Of a DNA stretch of 64,000 nucleotides, positions 36,969-49,997 are shown one piece after another; position 1 is the first letter of the stretch; each line of letters starts with the position of its first letter. Origin of the DNA: Pachypanchax playfairii (Eukaryota; Chordata; Actinopteri; Cyprinodontiformes; Aplocheilidae); NCBI GenBank assembly GCA_006937955.1, contig SSNP01000025.1, positions 3,921,686 through 3,985,685 of the forward strand. Reading direction: 5' to 3'. The notes beneath the pieces were generated by a model. It was not told where the DNA came from, did no database searches, and saw only the letters and a program-made list of their open reading frames with translations. The translations under genes were made by a program, and so were the position numbers.

Positions 36969-38037
36969 TTAGATATTTGTCACTCAGCAGGTCATTCACC
37001 CATAAAGCCATGCTTTCAGTTTTTTTAATGGAGCCCACTGGGACCATTTTGATGGCTGTCATTCCAAGAGCAAACATCCAGATTCGTAACATGCAGCCTG
37101 CAGAGACAATCTGAGTGCATCACAAGATCAGTTGGGGTGTTTTTATTAGAAAGTTTGTAAACCTGTTAGATGGGTTTCCATACATCCTAAAAATACATGA
37201 AGAAAACTATATTAGAAGATTAGTAATACGTTACATCTTCACATGTCCCTTTTTCTTTCGTCTTATCTGTTAGGTGGAGTAGTGTGTCACGTGACTGCCC
37301 TATGATGTCAAACTTCTCCTCTGGGTTTAGACCACACCAATCTCATCTGTCACATGAGCTGGGCTGCAGCCAAACTCTTATGTCAGATTGTTGTAATCAC
37401 TATGGTGATACCTGTCCAGTTCTGAGTCGTTCTGTTTGAGATTCATTGGTTTTACCTTTTGATCATTTACCTGTTTGCCTCTCTCTGTGCAGTTTTTCTT
37501 GTCACGTTAATTGGACCATCCCAAGAACCAACTCTGTTGTTACATCAACTGTTTTCCAGGAAAAGCCTCTGTGTGATGCTCATGGAAATAAAAATCATGA
37601 GGAAGCAAATATGAATTGTCAAGTGCAAATTGAGCAGCAGACGAGGCTGCCAGCTCTAAAATGAACATTAATACAATATATTTAAGTTTCTTGTACTACA
37701 ATTTAAAATGCTGTAAAATCTGATCGCATCTTTCCAGTATATACATAAGAAGAAAAAGTTTTTTTGTTGTTTTGCTACAGTCACATACATGAGTCACATT
37801 TTACGATTCAGCTTATCTTTGGGTGTCTGGATATTTCTCTTTACTGACAAAACCAAAATTGTTCACATTGTAATAAGAAGCTGTTGTTTTGTCACGGGGA
37901 CTATACAGATGCGCAGTTGGTTTCCACTTTTCCGTTGCAGCGACGTCGCATATTTGACTTGATCTTTCCACGTTTGTATGTTTTATCCTTGCATGTTTTT
38001 TTCTTTTCTCATCTTTTTTTTTTAATTTCTGGATAGT
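36969..38037. other. Intergenic, nothing recognised
   Basis: No repeat body or exon could be supported. The plus frame at 37446-37664 has no splice evidence. Confidence 0.4.
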
Positions 38038-38217
38038 CTGATTTCCTTCCACAGTCAAAAACATGCATGTTGACTTGAGTTTCTGGCTGTTGGTTCCTCT
38101 CTGTGTGGCCTTGTGCTGGACTCTGGACCTGTTAAGGGTATACCCCACCTCTCACTATAAGACCACTGCAAGTCAGAGCAAGTTCCCACCCCCCAATGTT
38201 GCTTCTCATAGATGCAT
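38038..38217 (+). mobile_element. SINE fragment, body and tail
   Basis: GATTTCCTTCCACAGTCAAA, then ACATGCATGTTGACTTGAG, TGTGTGGCCTTGTGCTGGAC, GGGTATACCCCACCTCTCA and GCAAGTTCCCACCCCCCAAT follow, in order, the body of the common fish SINE (TTTCCTCCCACAGTCCAAAG...GTGTACCCCGCCTCTCGCCC). The tRNA-like head is missing. Confidence 0.75.
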
Positions 38218-39247
38218 GTTAAAGCAGCAGTTATAAAAATGTAAGCCATGTTCTCACTGCTTGCATGCTTTATATATTAGTTCTCATCGTGACACACCCC
38301 CCTTAAAACAAACAAACAACAAAAAAAAACCAACTAACACATTTTTTACTGTCTTATTGAAAACAACAAGCTTCACTTGAGTATTATCTTTATTCAGAAC
38401 ATTCTTACTGATTGGTCCATAAATTTCACATGAAAACTTGAACTTGAAACTTAAACTTCAGTATTTGTTTCAACTTGATCACTTTCTGTTGAAGTCTTCT
38501 GTCTGTCTATATTTTGTTATCACAGCTGTGTCCCAGTTCAGGAACTAAAGTCTCTGAGGGATGTAACAGAGTTATTCATAAGCACCTGCATCCCTTCTCA
38601 AACTTTACATATTAATAAACACAGAAGTGGATTTGAAAGCCTGTTGCAGAATCTCGTGAAGAGGGCAGATTCATGTGGTTATTTCCCTTCATCCAATGTG
38701 CAAAGTGCACATTCAGGTGTTCCGACACATACTCATTTACTTTTCATCCAACACAGAGAACAATCCAGCCAAGCTTCGGTACCACTATAGCTCAGAAAAG
38801 TTGTAGAATTCAACCCTAAATGAATCTTTTGTTGCCATTCTTTTGCTGTCAGATCTGAAGGCAGACTTAAGCAAAGACGTTGCTGTCAGTTGAGCAAAGA
38901 AGACCAGAAATCCTTTCACAGGGACAAGTCATGCTTAACTAACAGCTACAATGAAAGAAAAGAGTGTTGACACTATTAGTAAAAACAGTGAGTTTTGCTT
39001 GTGTTTAAAATGCTTCTCTGTTTTAAATGAAAAAGCAAATAATCCTCTTGTGTTTACAGAATTAAACCTGAATTGATTAAACCAAATATCTCACATAATT
39101 AAGAATAAATCAGCACATTTGAAATTTAAACTCATTTCCCAATTCTTTAGAGACTAAAGCATGAAAACACATGGCTGGCACAGCCTGGATACAAGTGTCT
39201 CATCATCCACATCTGCATTAACAATAAAATCAAAGCCTTGTGTTCAG
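38218..39247. other. Intergenic, nothing recognised
   Basis: AT-rich sequence with no supported feature. Confidence 0.4.
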
Positions 39248-39562
39248 TTGTCAAAAGGAAATTTTACCTTCTGCCAAGAGAGTCAGGAGCCATGCTCATG
39301 TCTTTGATATGGATTATCAAGAGGTACTACTACATATTCTCACAAGAGAAGTGTCACTTCTGCCAGCTGTTGAGCTCCTCCAACACAGCTTGCCTGTTCC
39401 TCGCTCCAACCACGTCTTTGATGGGGAAGAACAGTGCAGCAATGTGTTGCAGCAACAAACTCCAAAGAGCAATGTCTGCAAGTTGGAGAAAACATTCTTT
39501 TTATTGTACTTTTTGGGAGATTTTTCTTCACTTGCTAACATTACTTTTCATTTAGAACCCAG
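39248..39562 (+). CDS. Unrecognised exon-like open block, plus strand
   Basis: The block is bounded by an acceptor-like TTGTGTTCAG at 39238-39247 and a strong donor-like CCCAG|GTAAGG at 39562/39563. Its 315 nt are a multiple of three and open in two plus frames. The better-looking frame reads QKEILPSAKRVRSHAHVF, later REVSLLPAVELLQHSLPV. No family is recognised. The minus strand across the same bases also has a splice-like reading (39354-39475). At most one of these can be a real coding exon, and both may be chance or part of a noncoding RNA. Confidence 0.2.
39354..39475 (-). CDS. Unrecognised terminal-exon-like reading, minus strand
   Basis: After a good acceptor (TTTTCTCCAACTTGCAG) the minus strand reads IALWSLLLQHIAALFFPIKD then VVGARNRQAVLEELNSWQK and stops at TGA (39356-39354). 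The peptide has a natural amphipathic composition, but I cannot place it in a family. No AATAAA follows on the minus strand until about 38.39 kb. It competes with the plus-strand reading of the same DNA. Confidence 0.2.
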
Positions 39563-42500
39563 GTAAGGGTCGTGGATATTCTAAACAATTAAGAGCTCCG
39601 AAAGAGTGCGAGAGAGAAAAAGAACATGATCATCCAAATAAAGAGGAACATTTCCAGGTTGTTTTTTAATGACATTTTATGCAGTTAATTGAATGTGTTA
39701 TTTTTTTTTTTGACATTTTGTTTGCCTTGATTTTTTTTTTTGTGTTTGTTTTTTGTCAATGATTGTCCGAACCACTTCAGATGTGTCTAAAAAGCTGCTG
39801 AATATGTTTTTTAAGCACATATTTTAAAAACAGCCCTGCTAGAAACTGCATATACTTTTTATCTATTTAAATTGGGGCATTTAAATGTGATTAGGTTCAA
39901 AAAGTTTTAATCATCTAGTAATTTTTCTAGTAACCCTGCCTTTTGCTCAATGACCAGTGGGCTCAGCTCTCTGTAACAGCTGATTACCAAAATAATAAAT
40001 GGACAAGCATAAAAACACATAAGTGAAATAAGGTTTCTGTCAAGTGAAACTAGTGATGCAAACTTTATGATAAACTAAATGTATGCTTTTGTTGAGATAA
40101 ATAATCCAGTAATCCAATAATTGTCTTTCTTAGAGGAGAAATCCATATTTATTGTAGGCTGGTCTGAAGTTGTAGAGAGAAAACAAGAAAAAACATGATA
40201 ACTAACAGGCAAAAACTTCAACCTTGGGGTCACTTTTAGCTCATTTCTAGATTCTATGTGAACCACAACTTTTGTTTAGTAAGCTGTTGTCTGTGGTCTG
40301 TTATGACTTTGGGTTTTTCCTGAGAATATTTTGTTGTTGTTGTTGTTTTAATCACCAAAGCACAAGAACAATTGACTACATTGTAAATGCTGATAAATAC
40401 ATCACTTAAACTGGTATTTCTCATGAGGTTACCATCAGTACCCAAGTATTCAGATGCAGTTGCTGCTGATGACAATCTGATCAGAGTACTGTTGGAATTC
40501 CTTCAAAACAAAACAACAGTAACTCTTAAAAGCAATCTGTCTGCACCAAAATGACAGATGCAAAAATAGAGAAAAATAGAGACATGCAAAAAGCTAGTGT
40601 AAAACTGACAAGTTGTGTCAAAAATTTGTATACATCTGTACATCTGCTCATGCTTGACAACCCTTTGCTCTTTCTTTTTCACAAACACATCAAACTTTTA
40701 CAATGTGTCTGTGAACAAAGCAAGTTGGACAGGGGAAAGAAAAACTCTCTGAAACAGCACTGAGTAAAGGATGCTATAATTCTGAAGCCTGACTGAGCAA
40801 TTGCCCAACTTTCTCCTTCATGTTCAGTGTGAAGTTGTCATAATACATGACACATAAACGGGCCAACAAATGACAGGGCAAAGATGTCATTTTAAAATGG
40901 CCTTGGCACATACAAATTTAGTGGACTTGACTGGAGAGCATAAACTGAAAGTTTATTCAGTCAGTTTGTGTGGAGCATGTAAATACACAATGTTTGTCAT
41001 CAAGGTTCTGACTTGGTTGCATCCAACAACATTAAACTCAACACAGCAGGGAAGCAGGTCTCATAACATCAACCTGCTCAGATAACGAGAACCTTGAAGT
41101 GCACAAGTAAATGCTGTAAAGGATGCAAAGCTTTTAATGCAGTGAGAAACAACAGCAGAGGTTTTGCAGTGGAAGGAAGGAAAGACTCAACCGAAACATT
41201 TGAATTGGACTACCTGCACTGTCTCACAGGTTTCACATCAGATGCAGTTGTACATTGTTTTTTGTTTTTTTTGTATTGAGGTATTCTTATTTGTATTTAG
41301 GTATAAGTTTAAGAGCCAGTGTGCTCATGACTGACAAAAACATAAAATTAGAGCTCTGAGAGAGTCCATCTATTTGGAAAGCAAACATTTTTTTCAATTC
41401 ACTGCTTTTGTGTAAAGTTATTTCACAAGTATAATTGGTAATAACTGAACTTAATGCCCAAAGACTTCCTGGCAAGTTCAAATATAAACCTGACGTGTTG
41501 TCAAACTGGCTGAGGTTCATCCTAGATGTGATTGTCAGCAGTAGTTTATGCTAATTGTCTGAATCAACTTTTCAGCACTGATATAATATGTGACTCTCCG
41601 TTAGCATAAAAAAAAAACAGAGACGTGTGTTCTGATTTTATAAGCTGTTTGTCAGACATTACTTTGTTGCACCATTAAAGTTCCTGAAGAAGAACTGAAG
41701 CAGGTCATATACTGAAATAACTGGTGGGAATGGGGGGGGAATACTATCTCAGTTTGTCAAAGTAAAAAAAAAAAAACAATTCACCAAGAAACTCTCTAAA
41801 ACTGATTTTTTTCCCCCTCTGGTGAAACTCAATTGAAGGTATTACCTTTGAGTCTGTTTCTGAAGCAAAAGTTGGGATGTATCTGCCAGTAATCAAGTGG
41901 TATTATGTGACTCTGTTCCAACATTCACAACAAACTACAGAATAATACACTGGATCGATGAACTTCTTGATTACAAATTTCTCCTGGGACCCTTTGTTCA
42001 ATATATATTGTTGAATTGATTGTTAACGTCATGCCATTGTTGCTTATATGCCAGAGGTGGGAAGAAAAATGAAACTCTGGAGAAATATATGAAGTGAGAG
42101 AGGAGAGCTTAAGTGAAATGAAAAAAGAGCGGGAGAAGGAACGAGGGAGAGCTATTCAGATGAGTGAAGTGGTTTTGTGTTAAGGCAATCTATTTGCTAC
42201 TGTGATGACAGGAGTGGGCGGGTGCTCAATATCACAGCAGTGCAGAGGAGGAGCTGCAAATCTACCTTTTCTCTGTCTGTGATTTCTGTCTACCCATGTG
42301 CACATCTGTCTATCGGTTACATGAAGAGATGAGGACATCTAAAGATGCTGAGTTAGTGAGGATGTCCATCAGTAAGGAGGAAAAAGCTGAGGTGATGGAT
42401 GACTACAGATGAGGGAACAGGGGCAACAGAAGAGGGGTTAAGTACAAGAGAATATAAATGGACAGTATGTGTTCGATTGCATGAATGACTTTCGACCCAA

Positions 42501-43889
42501 CAGAAATATTATTTGATGTCCCCTAATCTGATACAGCCTATGCTCAACAAGTGACCATTGTCCTTCTCTCATAATAATCATTGCAACACCTGTCACCTTC
42601 AGACATGTAAATCAATCTGTAATGAATAAAAAGGAGTGTGAAACGGCATCCTGTAGGTTTGAATAATGGATGGATTAACCAGCATTTAAATAAGCTGACA
42701 CATTAATTTCACTGGAACAGTCTTATGTTTGTCTGCATAATGTGGCAGACAAATGTTCAAATATTTGTCTCAATACAAATAACCCATTTGAAGCTTATTA
42801 TCTGTGTTAAACCATCCAATTTAAAGCCTTTGCTCCACTGAGGTATGAAGCTGTTCCACAAAAAATGTACTTCTTTTAAAGAGTTGATACTACAAAGTAG
42901 TCTCTTGACACTTTAAGCTATAGTGGACATGATTGCGCTTGACTAAGTGGCAGCTCAGAGTAAGTTCTCAGGACCTGCAGTTCAGCCCCTTTGGAACTAG
43001 AGTTAACAGCCACTGAATGGGAAAATTGGAGACACAATATTGTTTTAAAGTTGAGATGATGGTCTGCAGTTTTGAATGATTCCCCCTCTCAGTGGAAACA
43101 CTGACAAAGATGAACTGAATTGTTCAACATATTAGAAATACTGTAGTTCTGTTACAAATAGTAAAACACTGTTAGAAGACTGGATTTGTTTGGGAAAAGA
43201 CACTCACTGTAAAAATGTTACAAGTGTCAGCACATACTATTTATTTTTTTTAATCATTTTTAATTGTGTATTAAATTTTTAAACTATGTCAGCACATAAT
43301 CAAAGTTATCTGATTGTTTTTAGGGTCTAAAATTATTCCAGTCTAACCTCAAGTATACAAAACACTTAATAGACTCACTATTTACTAAACAAAAACGAAA
43401 CCAAAGTGAAAAACTACAATGACCTTAGAGTTGGAACTGTTGCTGCCTGTTAGTCTGGAATTGATTATGAAATCGGAGTACATCATTTTGTACTGAGAAT
43501 GATTTTTCAATAAATTAACTCAAAGAATATAACTGTATAGTGCTCCATCTCAGACTCTCCAGGCCTCAGTTAACATGTTAAATGTTAAAACTGATGACTG
43601 TAAAACAAAGATTAAACACCTAAAACTTGTTTGGAAGGTTTGCAAGAGACACTTTGGGTTGTCTGTCAGCTTTCTAGCCAAAGAACATGGACACCTTTTA
43701 TTCACTGAGTAAACCATGAACATCTCTGTTTATCAAAGTATTCTAGAGTTGAATGTGAGACCATCTGTCTGACAGATAAAGCCTGGCTGAAACTAGGTCA
43801 TGCAGCAGGACAACAATTCAAAACAAATCAACAAAAATCTGCAACAGAATGTCTAAAAAAGAATAATAATAAAAAAATCATGACGCTTC
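39563..43889. other. Intergenic, nothing recognised
   Basis: AT-rich sequence with T runs near 39700-39750 and a (GTT)n run near 40332-40348. Frames at 40870-41279 show no family signal or splice borders. Confidence 0.4.
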
Positions 43890-43963
43890 GGCTGGAGATC
43901 GGCACCAGCTCCATGCGACCCTGAAAAGGAAGAAGCGGGTTTAGAAAATGGATGGATGGATGG
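43890..43963 (+). repeat. SINE 3' tail with (GATG)n end
   Basis: GGCTGGAGATCGGCACCAGC, then GCGACCCTGAAAAGGAAGAA, GCGGGTTTAGAAAATGGATG and three more GATG units. This is the intact tail of the same SINE family as at 53407-53769. Confidence 0.85.
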
Positions 43964-46900
43964 TAGTCCAGTGAAAGCCAAAACCTGAACCCAGCTGAAA
44001 TGTTGTGGTGAGACTTTTAGAGTTGTGCATAAACAAATGTGCATAAATCTGAACTAACTTAAGGATCTTGTAAAAAAAAAAAGAGTGGGTCAGTATTCAT
44101 CCACAGAGACATGAGAGACAGCCACAGTCATACAGATAAGACCACTTCACATTAATGCCTACTGAAGATGGATCTGAGTTCTCTGCAACTGACTTTCCCA
44201 TGTTGGCTTCAGTTTAGTTAAGTAAATTATGGTGGAATCTTGACTGTATGTTGCTAAAACACATGTTTATAAATGATGAAAAAATGTGAACTTGCTAAAT
44301 TTGTGAATATAGAATTATGTATTTTGGGAAAAGCCTTGTTATTGTGTAAGCTGGGAAAACTGGGGCATTTGAGCAACCTTGGAATTGAAGGCAGACCAAC
44401 ATGTAAACCTTGAATTTACTGAGCAGTAATGAAGTAGAAGGATGGGAAGAGTTAGGACACAACACAGTGGTCCTGAATATGAAGCTAAACTCGAGCTCAA
44501 TTAGGTCAAAAGAGGGCAGAGTGAAACAGAAAGTCAGGGAGAAGCAATGCACTCAACACAAAAACATTTTCTGTTCCAGTTTACTTTTATTGGAGAAGAA
44601 AGAAAGTAGTTCATACATTAACAATCACATGGGTGTATGCACAGACAGACACACAAATACACTACACCTGTGTGATGCTGAGGAGTGTTTGGATGTTGGG
44701 TCATGCTGACTGAGTGCTGCAGGTGTTATTTACCCATGCTTGTATGAGGCCGGCACTATGCCACAAAAAATAAAAAAAGCTCTGATGGGTTGGTTTCAAA
44801 GAGCCTTACCTGCTCTTTCAGCATCAAAAAGTGCACTTAGATGCCTCTGTAATTTTCCATCTCTTTCCTCAGCCCAAATCATATTATGATGAGCAATAAT
44901 CGCTGCTTTCTCTCTTTCTTTCAGCCAGCTTTTCATGCTCAACACTATCTCTGACTTAAATAAAATAGTAAAAAATACTAATACAATTTATCTTTTAACT
45001 TAGCATTCTCATAAGTTTGTTTTTGGAATTTTCATGAAAATCAAATGATAACATATTCGACTGACATATTGGCAGTGCAATGAGCAAATATTAGGCCTAT
45101 TTTTTTTACCTCAGCTAAGTGCTGAGCCAAGACTGCAAGATGGCTACATATTCTCAGATTCCTTCATACTAAATTAGACAAAAGTCTGGTGTTGCAGGAA
45201 AAAAACCAAAACAAAACTCTATACATGTAATGTGCAGACTGCACACCATAATAAATTATTTCTTAATCCAGCTTATGTTCATTCATTTAATATGCAATTT
45301 TAACTAATCTGCTAAGCTGAAATAATTTGAGCATTTACAAACATTTAATTATATGTTTATTAAATTATCAAACTTAGTCAGATTTACAGTATACAATCAT
45401 ATTTATTTACATGCATTTAATTGTTTTTATTTAGCAACTTCTTATCAGTTCTGTAGGAGAAACTCTTTTGTTCTTCACATGTATTTTAATGATATGTCTG
45501 TAAATCCACATGTTCATGGGGACATTTCTGTTTGATGGTTTGTGCTAGAAATTCAGTTTTCTGCAATGTAGTGCATTAGAATAACATGTAAATGCAGTTT
45601 AACATTTATGAAAATCCATTCCTCAAGGGATCACTCACCAGACAGCAATTCTTCTTTTAAAGTAAAAAAAAAAAGACAGTTTTTATACAGTTTTGTTCGT
45701 TAAATCTTTGACTTGGTCAAGATGGCATGAAAATGGCAACATTTCCACAAAGTAAATAACAACAGTACATTTCAGACACATCAATTGCTTAATTGTAAAA
45801 AAAGAAATATTCATCACATTTAACACAAGTGATTCATTGGAATGATAGTGGCAGCATAGCATGAAAATGGTTTTTAGTCTTTGGGGAATTAGAGAGCTAG
45901 ACTGCATGACATCGTGGAAGGCAAAGCTCAAGCTAGCGAAACCAACATTTAAAGGATTTTCCTTCTAATTATGATTATTGTGTGTGTGTTTTTAGCTTTC
46001 TTTCAGCATTATTTGCAATCTAGTTCCAATTAGAGAAGATTTGGAAAATAAGCTTTTCTTGTTTTTAGACATAAAAAAATTGAATAAGTGAAATCTTTAC
46101 ATAATTTTACTTGTAATAGTTTTAATTTGGCTTGTATTAGTATCAAAGCATCATCATATTCATGTTTTATAAATCAAGACTTGAGTACAACAGTACAAGA
46201 AGTAATTCTCATATTTTCCAGACACTTTTTAGTCTTTTCACTTTTTGTGCGTATCTATCACAGTTGCTCTTCTTTTTTTATTTACTTTCCAACATTGCCC
46301 ACACAACCAGCATGAAACAAAGAATAAAACCTACTAAAAGAGATGACCCACCATGTAATCTTGCCAAACAAATGACAAACACCCTCTGCTTTAGCAAAAT
46401 GCTGGCCAATCGAGCTTCCTACTGTCCGTGATGGCAGTTTGTGTGCACAACTAAATGCACCACGCTGAGGGCAGCCAAACCATGGTAAGACACTTTGCTT
46501 TCATTTCCATTTGCCCTGTGCTGTTTGCTGACTCCAGAGATGCTTGTATTAATGGGAAACAGAAAGTAATGAAACGCTCAGGGATGAAATAAACCTCTCT
46601 CTCATCCTCCTTCCTCACTCGCTTCCATATCTTTCCTTGCTGCGAACATGCACATTACCTCACAATCCTGCAAGGCTTGCCACCTTGTCCATTCAGGCTC
46701 ATTATAATGATAAAGGTCTTTGAAAAAGCCCTGATCTGTGATTCTTTGGCTCGGTCCTGTCAGCACTTTCCGGATATATTGTTGTGGGAAATTTTTCTAC
46801 TTTTCCTTTTCATTTGCTCTCTCGTCTAACATAGGTTGATTTCTGTAATTTCATCTTTACAACAGTGAAATGCTACAATAAGTGAATCTGACTCTACACT

Positions 46901-47519
46901 TAAATCTGCCTGCTTGAGTGATGATGCTCTGCACCACTTTTGCACTTTCTTGCATTTCTACCCAAAGTTTTCTTATTTTACCTTTACCCCCCGCCCCCCA
47001 TTCAAAACTTGGTAGAGATTTTACCTTTGATGATCAGCTAATTACCAAAAACTATACATTTGCTTAAAAATGGTGGTGTCATGATAAAACCAATCACACA
47101 TCTAAGGACATCACTAACACTGAACAATGGGCAGGGGATTAACTATCAGGCTTGTAGGAAAGAATGTGTATGTAGTTCTTTAAAACATTGTATTAATGAA
47201 GCCAATTACAACATCATCATTTCTTTCACTTTAGGACAATGTCTAAAACTTTAGACGATTAACATCCATTTACACCTACTCACTAGTAAACTTATCCTTC
47301 TTCTGCAGAATAGCTGATCATTCAGAAATGTTCATTTTAATTAACAGATAAGTAATGACACATGGCTTTTGTAGGTGAATGCCATAACATATATTATATC
47401 CCCAAAACTGAACTATATTACAACATGTGTAACTAAATAAATCATTTATTATATTCTCTGTTAGTCACTCCACTTTGGCAGTCAATGTAAATCAAACTAA
47501 ACTGTGTCAACCAGATCAT
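43964..47519. other. Intergenic, mostly plain sequence
   Basis: AT-rich with no exon recognised. 46500-46800 is of higher complexity and is discussed as a possible conserved element. Confidence 0.4.
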
Positions 47520-47652
47520 GACGTTTTAAAAGTCTGGAACTCCCAAACCCTGATCAGATCTGAGGAAGCCTTTCAGATAAGCAGTGAAATGTTTTCAAGA
47601 GATGAAAAAATTAGTCCAGTTGCCCCATTTATAGAAAACCTTTTTGATGTTA
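47520..47652 (+). mobile_element. Penelope-like retroelement fragment (probable)
   Basis: GGAACTCCCAAACCCTGATC, AGATCTGAGGAAGCCTTTCA, then GAAATGTTTTCAAGAGATGA and TTAGTCCAGTTGCCCCATTT follow a string (CTGACGAAGACGCTTCGG..GAAACGTCTTCAAG..AGTCCAGTTG) that I associate with the ends of fish Penelope/Neptune-type elements. It is short and diverged. The string match is firmer than the family name. Confidence 0.5.
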
Positions 47653-47885
47653 AACCAGTTTAGAACAGTTATTGAGTTAAAGTAATTATTCAAGTTACAG
47701 TTTTCAAAATTGGCTTTTAGTGTTTTTTTTTAAAGTAACTTATAAAATACATCATAAAATTCTGTCATAAATGGTAACTGAGAGGTCCATGTACAAAAAT
47801 GTCTTTAATATAAATTACACCAGTCTCTGATGGTGATGATGATGATGTCTCCATCTCTGTCTCAAAACCAAACCTTCAGCCTCAG

Positions 47886-47887
<2 letters not shown>

Positions 47888-47923
<36 letters not shown>
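47888..47923. repeat. (AC)n microsatellite
   Basis: An uninterrupted AC run of about 18 units. Confidence 0.95.
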
Positions 47924-47926
<3 letters not shown>

Positions 47927-47939
47927 GAGGCATGACCTT

Positions 47940-47992
47940 CGTCAGGTCAACTTGAATTTCCCTTCTGGGATAAATAAAGTATTTTTCATTTC
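47940..47992 (+). repeat. Dispersed repeat tail (AATTTCCC...AATAAAGTAT)
   Basis: ACTTGAATTTCCCTTCTGGG, then ATAAATAAAGTATTTTTCAT, is the well-known terminal string of a dispersed fish retroelement, usually followed by short tandem units. Only the tail is present. Confidence 0.65.
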
Positions 47993-49921
47993 ATTCAAAT
48001 CAAACTATTACAGTTAATTAGAAATAATAATAATAACAATGGTAAATGCATACTCTAGATTTAAGTGTTCCACTCACATTACATCTCCTGAGCTTCATCT
48101 TGTTCTTCATTGTTTACTTTATAAAACCACATAAAGTAAATAATCAAAACAAACGTAGATGGTCCATGTTTAGGCTCCGATTTGCAGGTCTGTTTAATAC
48201 TCAGAAAAGCTATGTTACAGTTGATAGCGCGTCCTCTATTTCATCTTTTGTTTCAGTTCAAAAACAAAGAGGAAAGAAAGTAAATTGAGGGAGACCTTCA
48301 CCTATACCTCCATTATTACAGAATTTGTTTTGGTGTCTTAAAACCTATACAGTGGTAAATTCAAAATTAATTATGCATGACTTTGATGCATAAATTACAG
48401 GCTGAGACACGAGGAAGCCAAACTCAAAAGAAAATGAAAATTGGAGGCTATCAAAGGACAGTGTCAAAAATCTTTCAGCGTGTGCAGAAGATGGGAAAAT
48501 AAATGTTTATTTTCGGGTCACTGGGAATGTTAATTAGAATTCTCTTTTTTCTTGGTCTCAGAAGCATGTATAGTGCTGGGCAAAGAGCTGAATGGGATTA
48601 CTACCGCAAGGCTATCTCTGATGCATTGTAAATGACAGCTTGTCAACGCAAAGGACATTTTCAATGACAGGTTGCCTGTTTCTTGGAAGATCATATCCTC
48701 CGACCTGATGGCTCCAAGGAGAAGTGATTTCAAACCCCATTAGAGTGTACACCACACTCACTGGTATTTACACTGATTAGATATGCAGATATGCTTTAAT
48801 AACCCTGTCGCTCTCTTACATCTCTTCTCACAATAAGTATAGCCTGCAGTACATTATGTTCCATGTTAAGCTGCTAATACAAAACATTAACAAGTTGCAC
48901 TTTCCTCAGCTTATGTATTCACAAAACAGTCTAAGACTGTGTGTACGTGTCTTTTCTAAATAGCTGCTTTATTCTATGGCTCTGATAGCCATAACCTCTC
49001 AGGTTGAATACCTCCTCTTTGTTTGTCAGCTTCAAAATCAAGATTTATTTTATACTTGCTTATCACTTACAGAAGCATTTTCACCAAATACAGTTGTAAT
49101 CAGATGTGTATGCTATGGCTTTTGCTATGATTTCAACCAATACAGAAATTTCTGATGCCTTCTAAAAACTTTCCTGTTTTTCTTGAACTTTTTTGAATAA
49201 GATGGAGCTTGTTTATTTAATGCAGAACTGTAAACCTTAGTCACAGTGAGGGTCAGACCAAATTTCAACTCCAAAATGGTAAGAAAGTGTGGTAGTGTTT
49301 GGCCAAAGAACATTTTCTTCTAGTTCTACTCACACTGAAAGGTTAAAGTGCAAAAACACTTGGCGATTTTCCAAGCATTCCTATGGATGGGTTTCAGCAA
49401 GGTCTTTACATGGTTGGTTAGTCTTGAGTACCTGCAAAGAATGATTTATTGAAGAGCAGAGCTTGAGTTAGCCTTCCTGTTCCAAAGCCTTTATAAAGTG
49501 CTGAAATACAGTGGCCTTTAGCTTACTGCTGATCTCAATAATATGAAGCATGTTGCATTTAAAGTACGCCTGCAGATTCACCATCTGTTTCATATCTGCC
49601 ACTCAGCTGAAAGCATTAAACAGGCTGATTATAAACATTATCAGTAAGTGCCACCTATTGTGAAAACAGATGTGAATCGCTCCAGTAGTGATGATGAACA
49701 TGGTTACATCCATGTCAACTGCAATTAAACGTCCTTTATTAATTCTAATATACATTTTAGCAAAGGTTTATGCATGGCAATACAGGTATGTTACGGAACA
49801 GAACATCCACCAGCCAACCAGATGAAAAATAATAACTAAAAACAGCACAGATACAATCTTTGTATCTTCATGGTGTAAAGCAGACCTGTCATTTTGACTT
49901 TCAAAAATCAATAAAATAACT
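47993..49921. other. Intergenic, with possible conserved block
   Basis: No exon was recognised. 48400-48760 is described in the findings as conserved-element-like. Confidence 0.4.
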
Positions 49922-49928
49922 GACACAC

Positions 49929-49993
<65 letters not shown>
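49922..49993. repeat. (AC)n microsatellite, long
   Basis: About 35 AC units with one CG interruption near the left end. It is the longest dinucleotide array in the window. Confidence 0.95.

Positions 49994-49997
<4 letters not shown>

Noticed and set aside
36883..37092. A cysteine-rich minus-strand frame
   Set aside because: It is an artefact of reading the (AAC)n array and the N gap.
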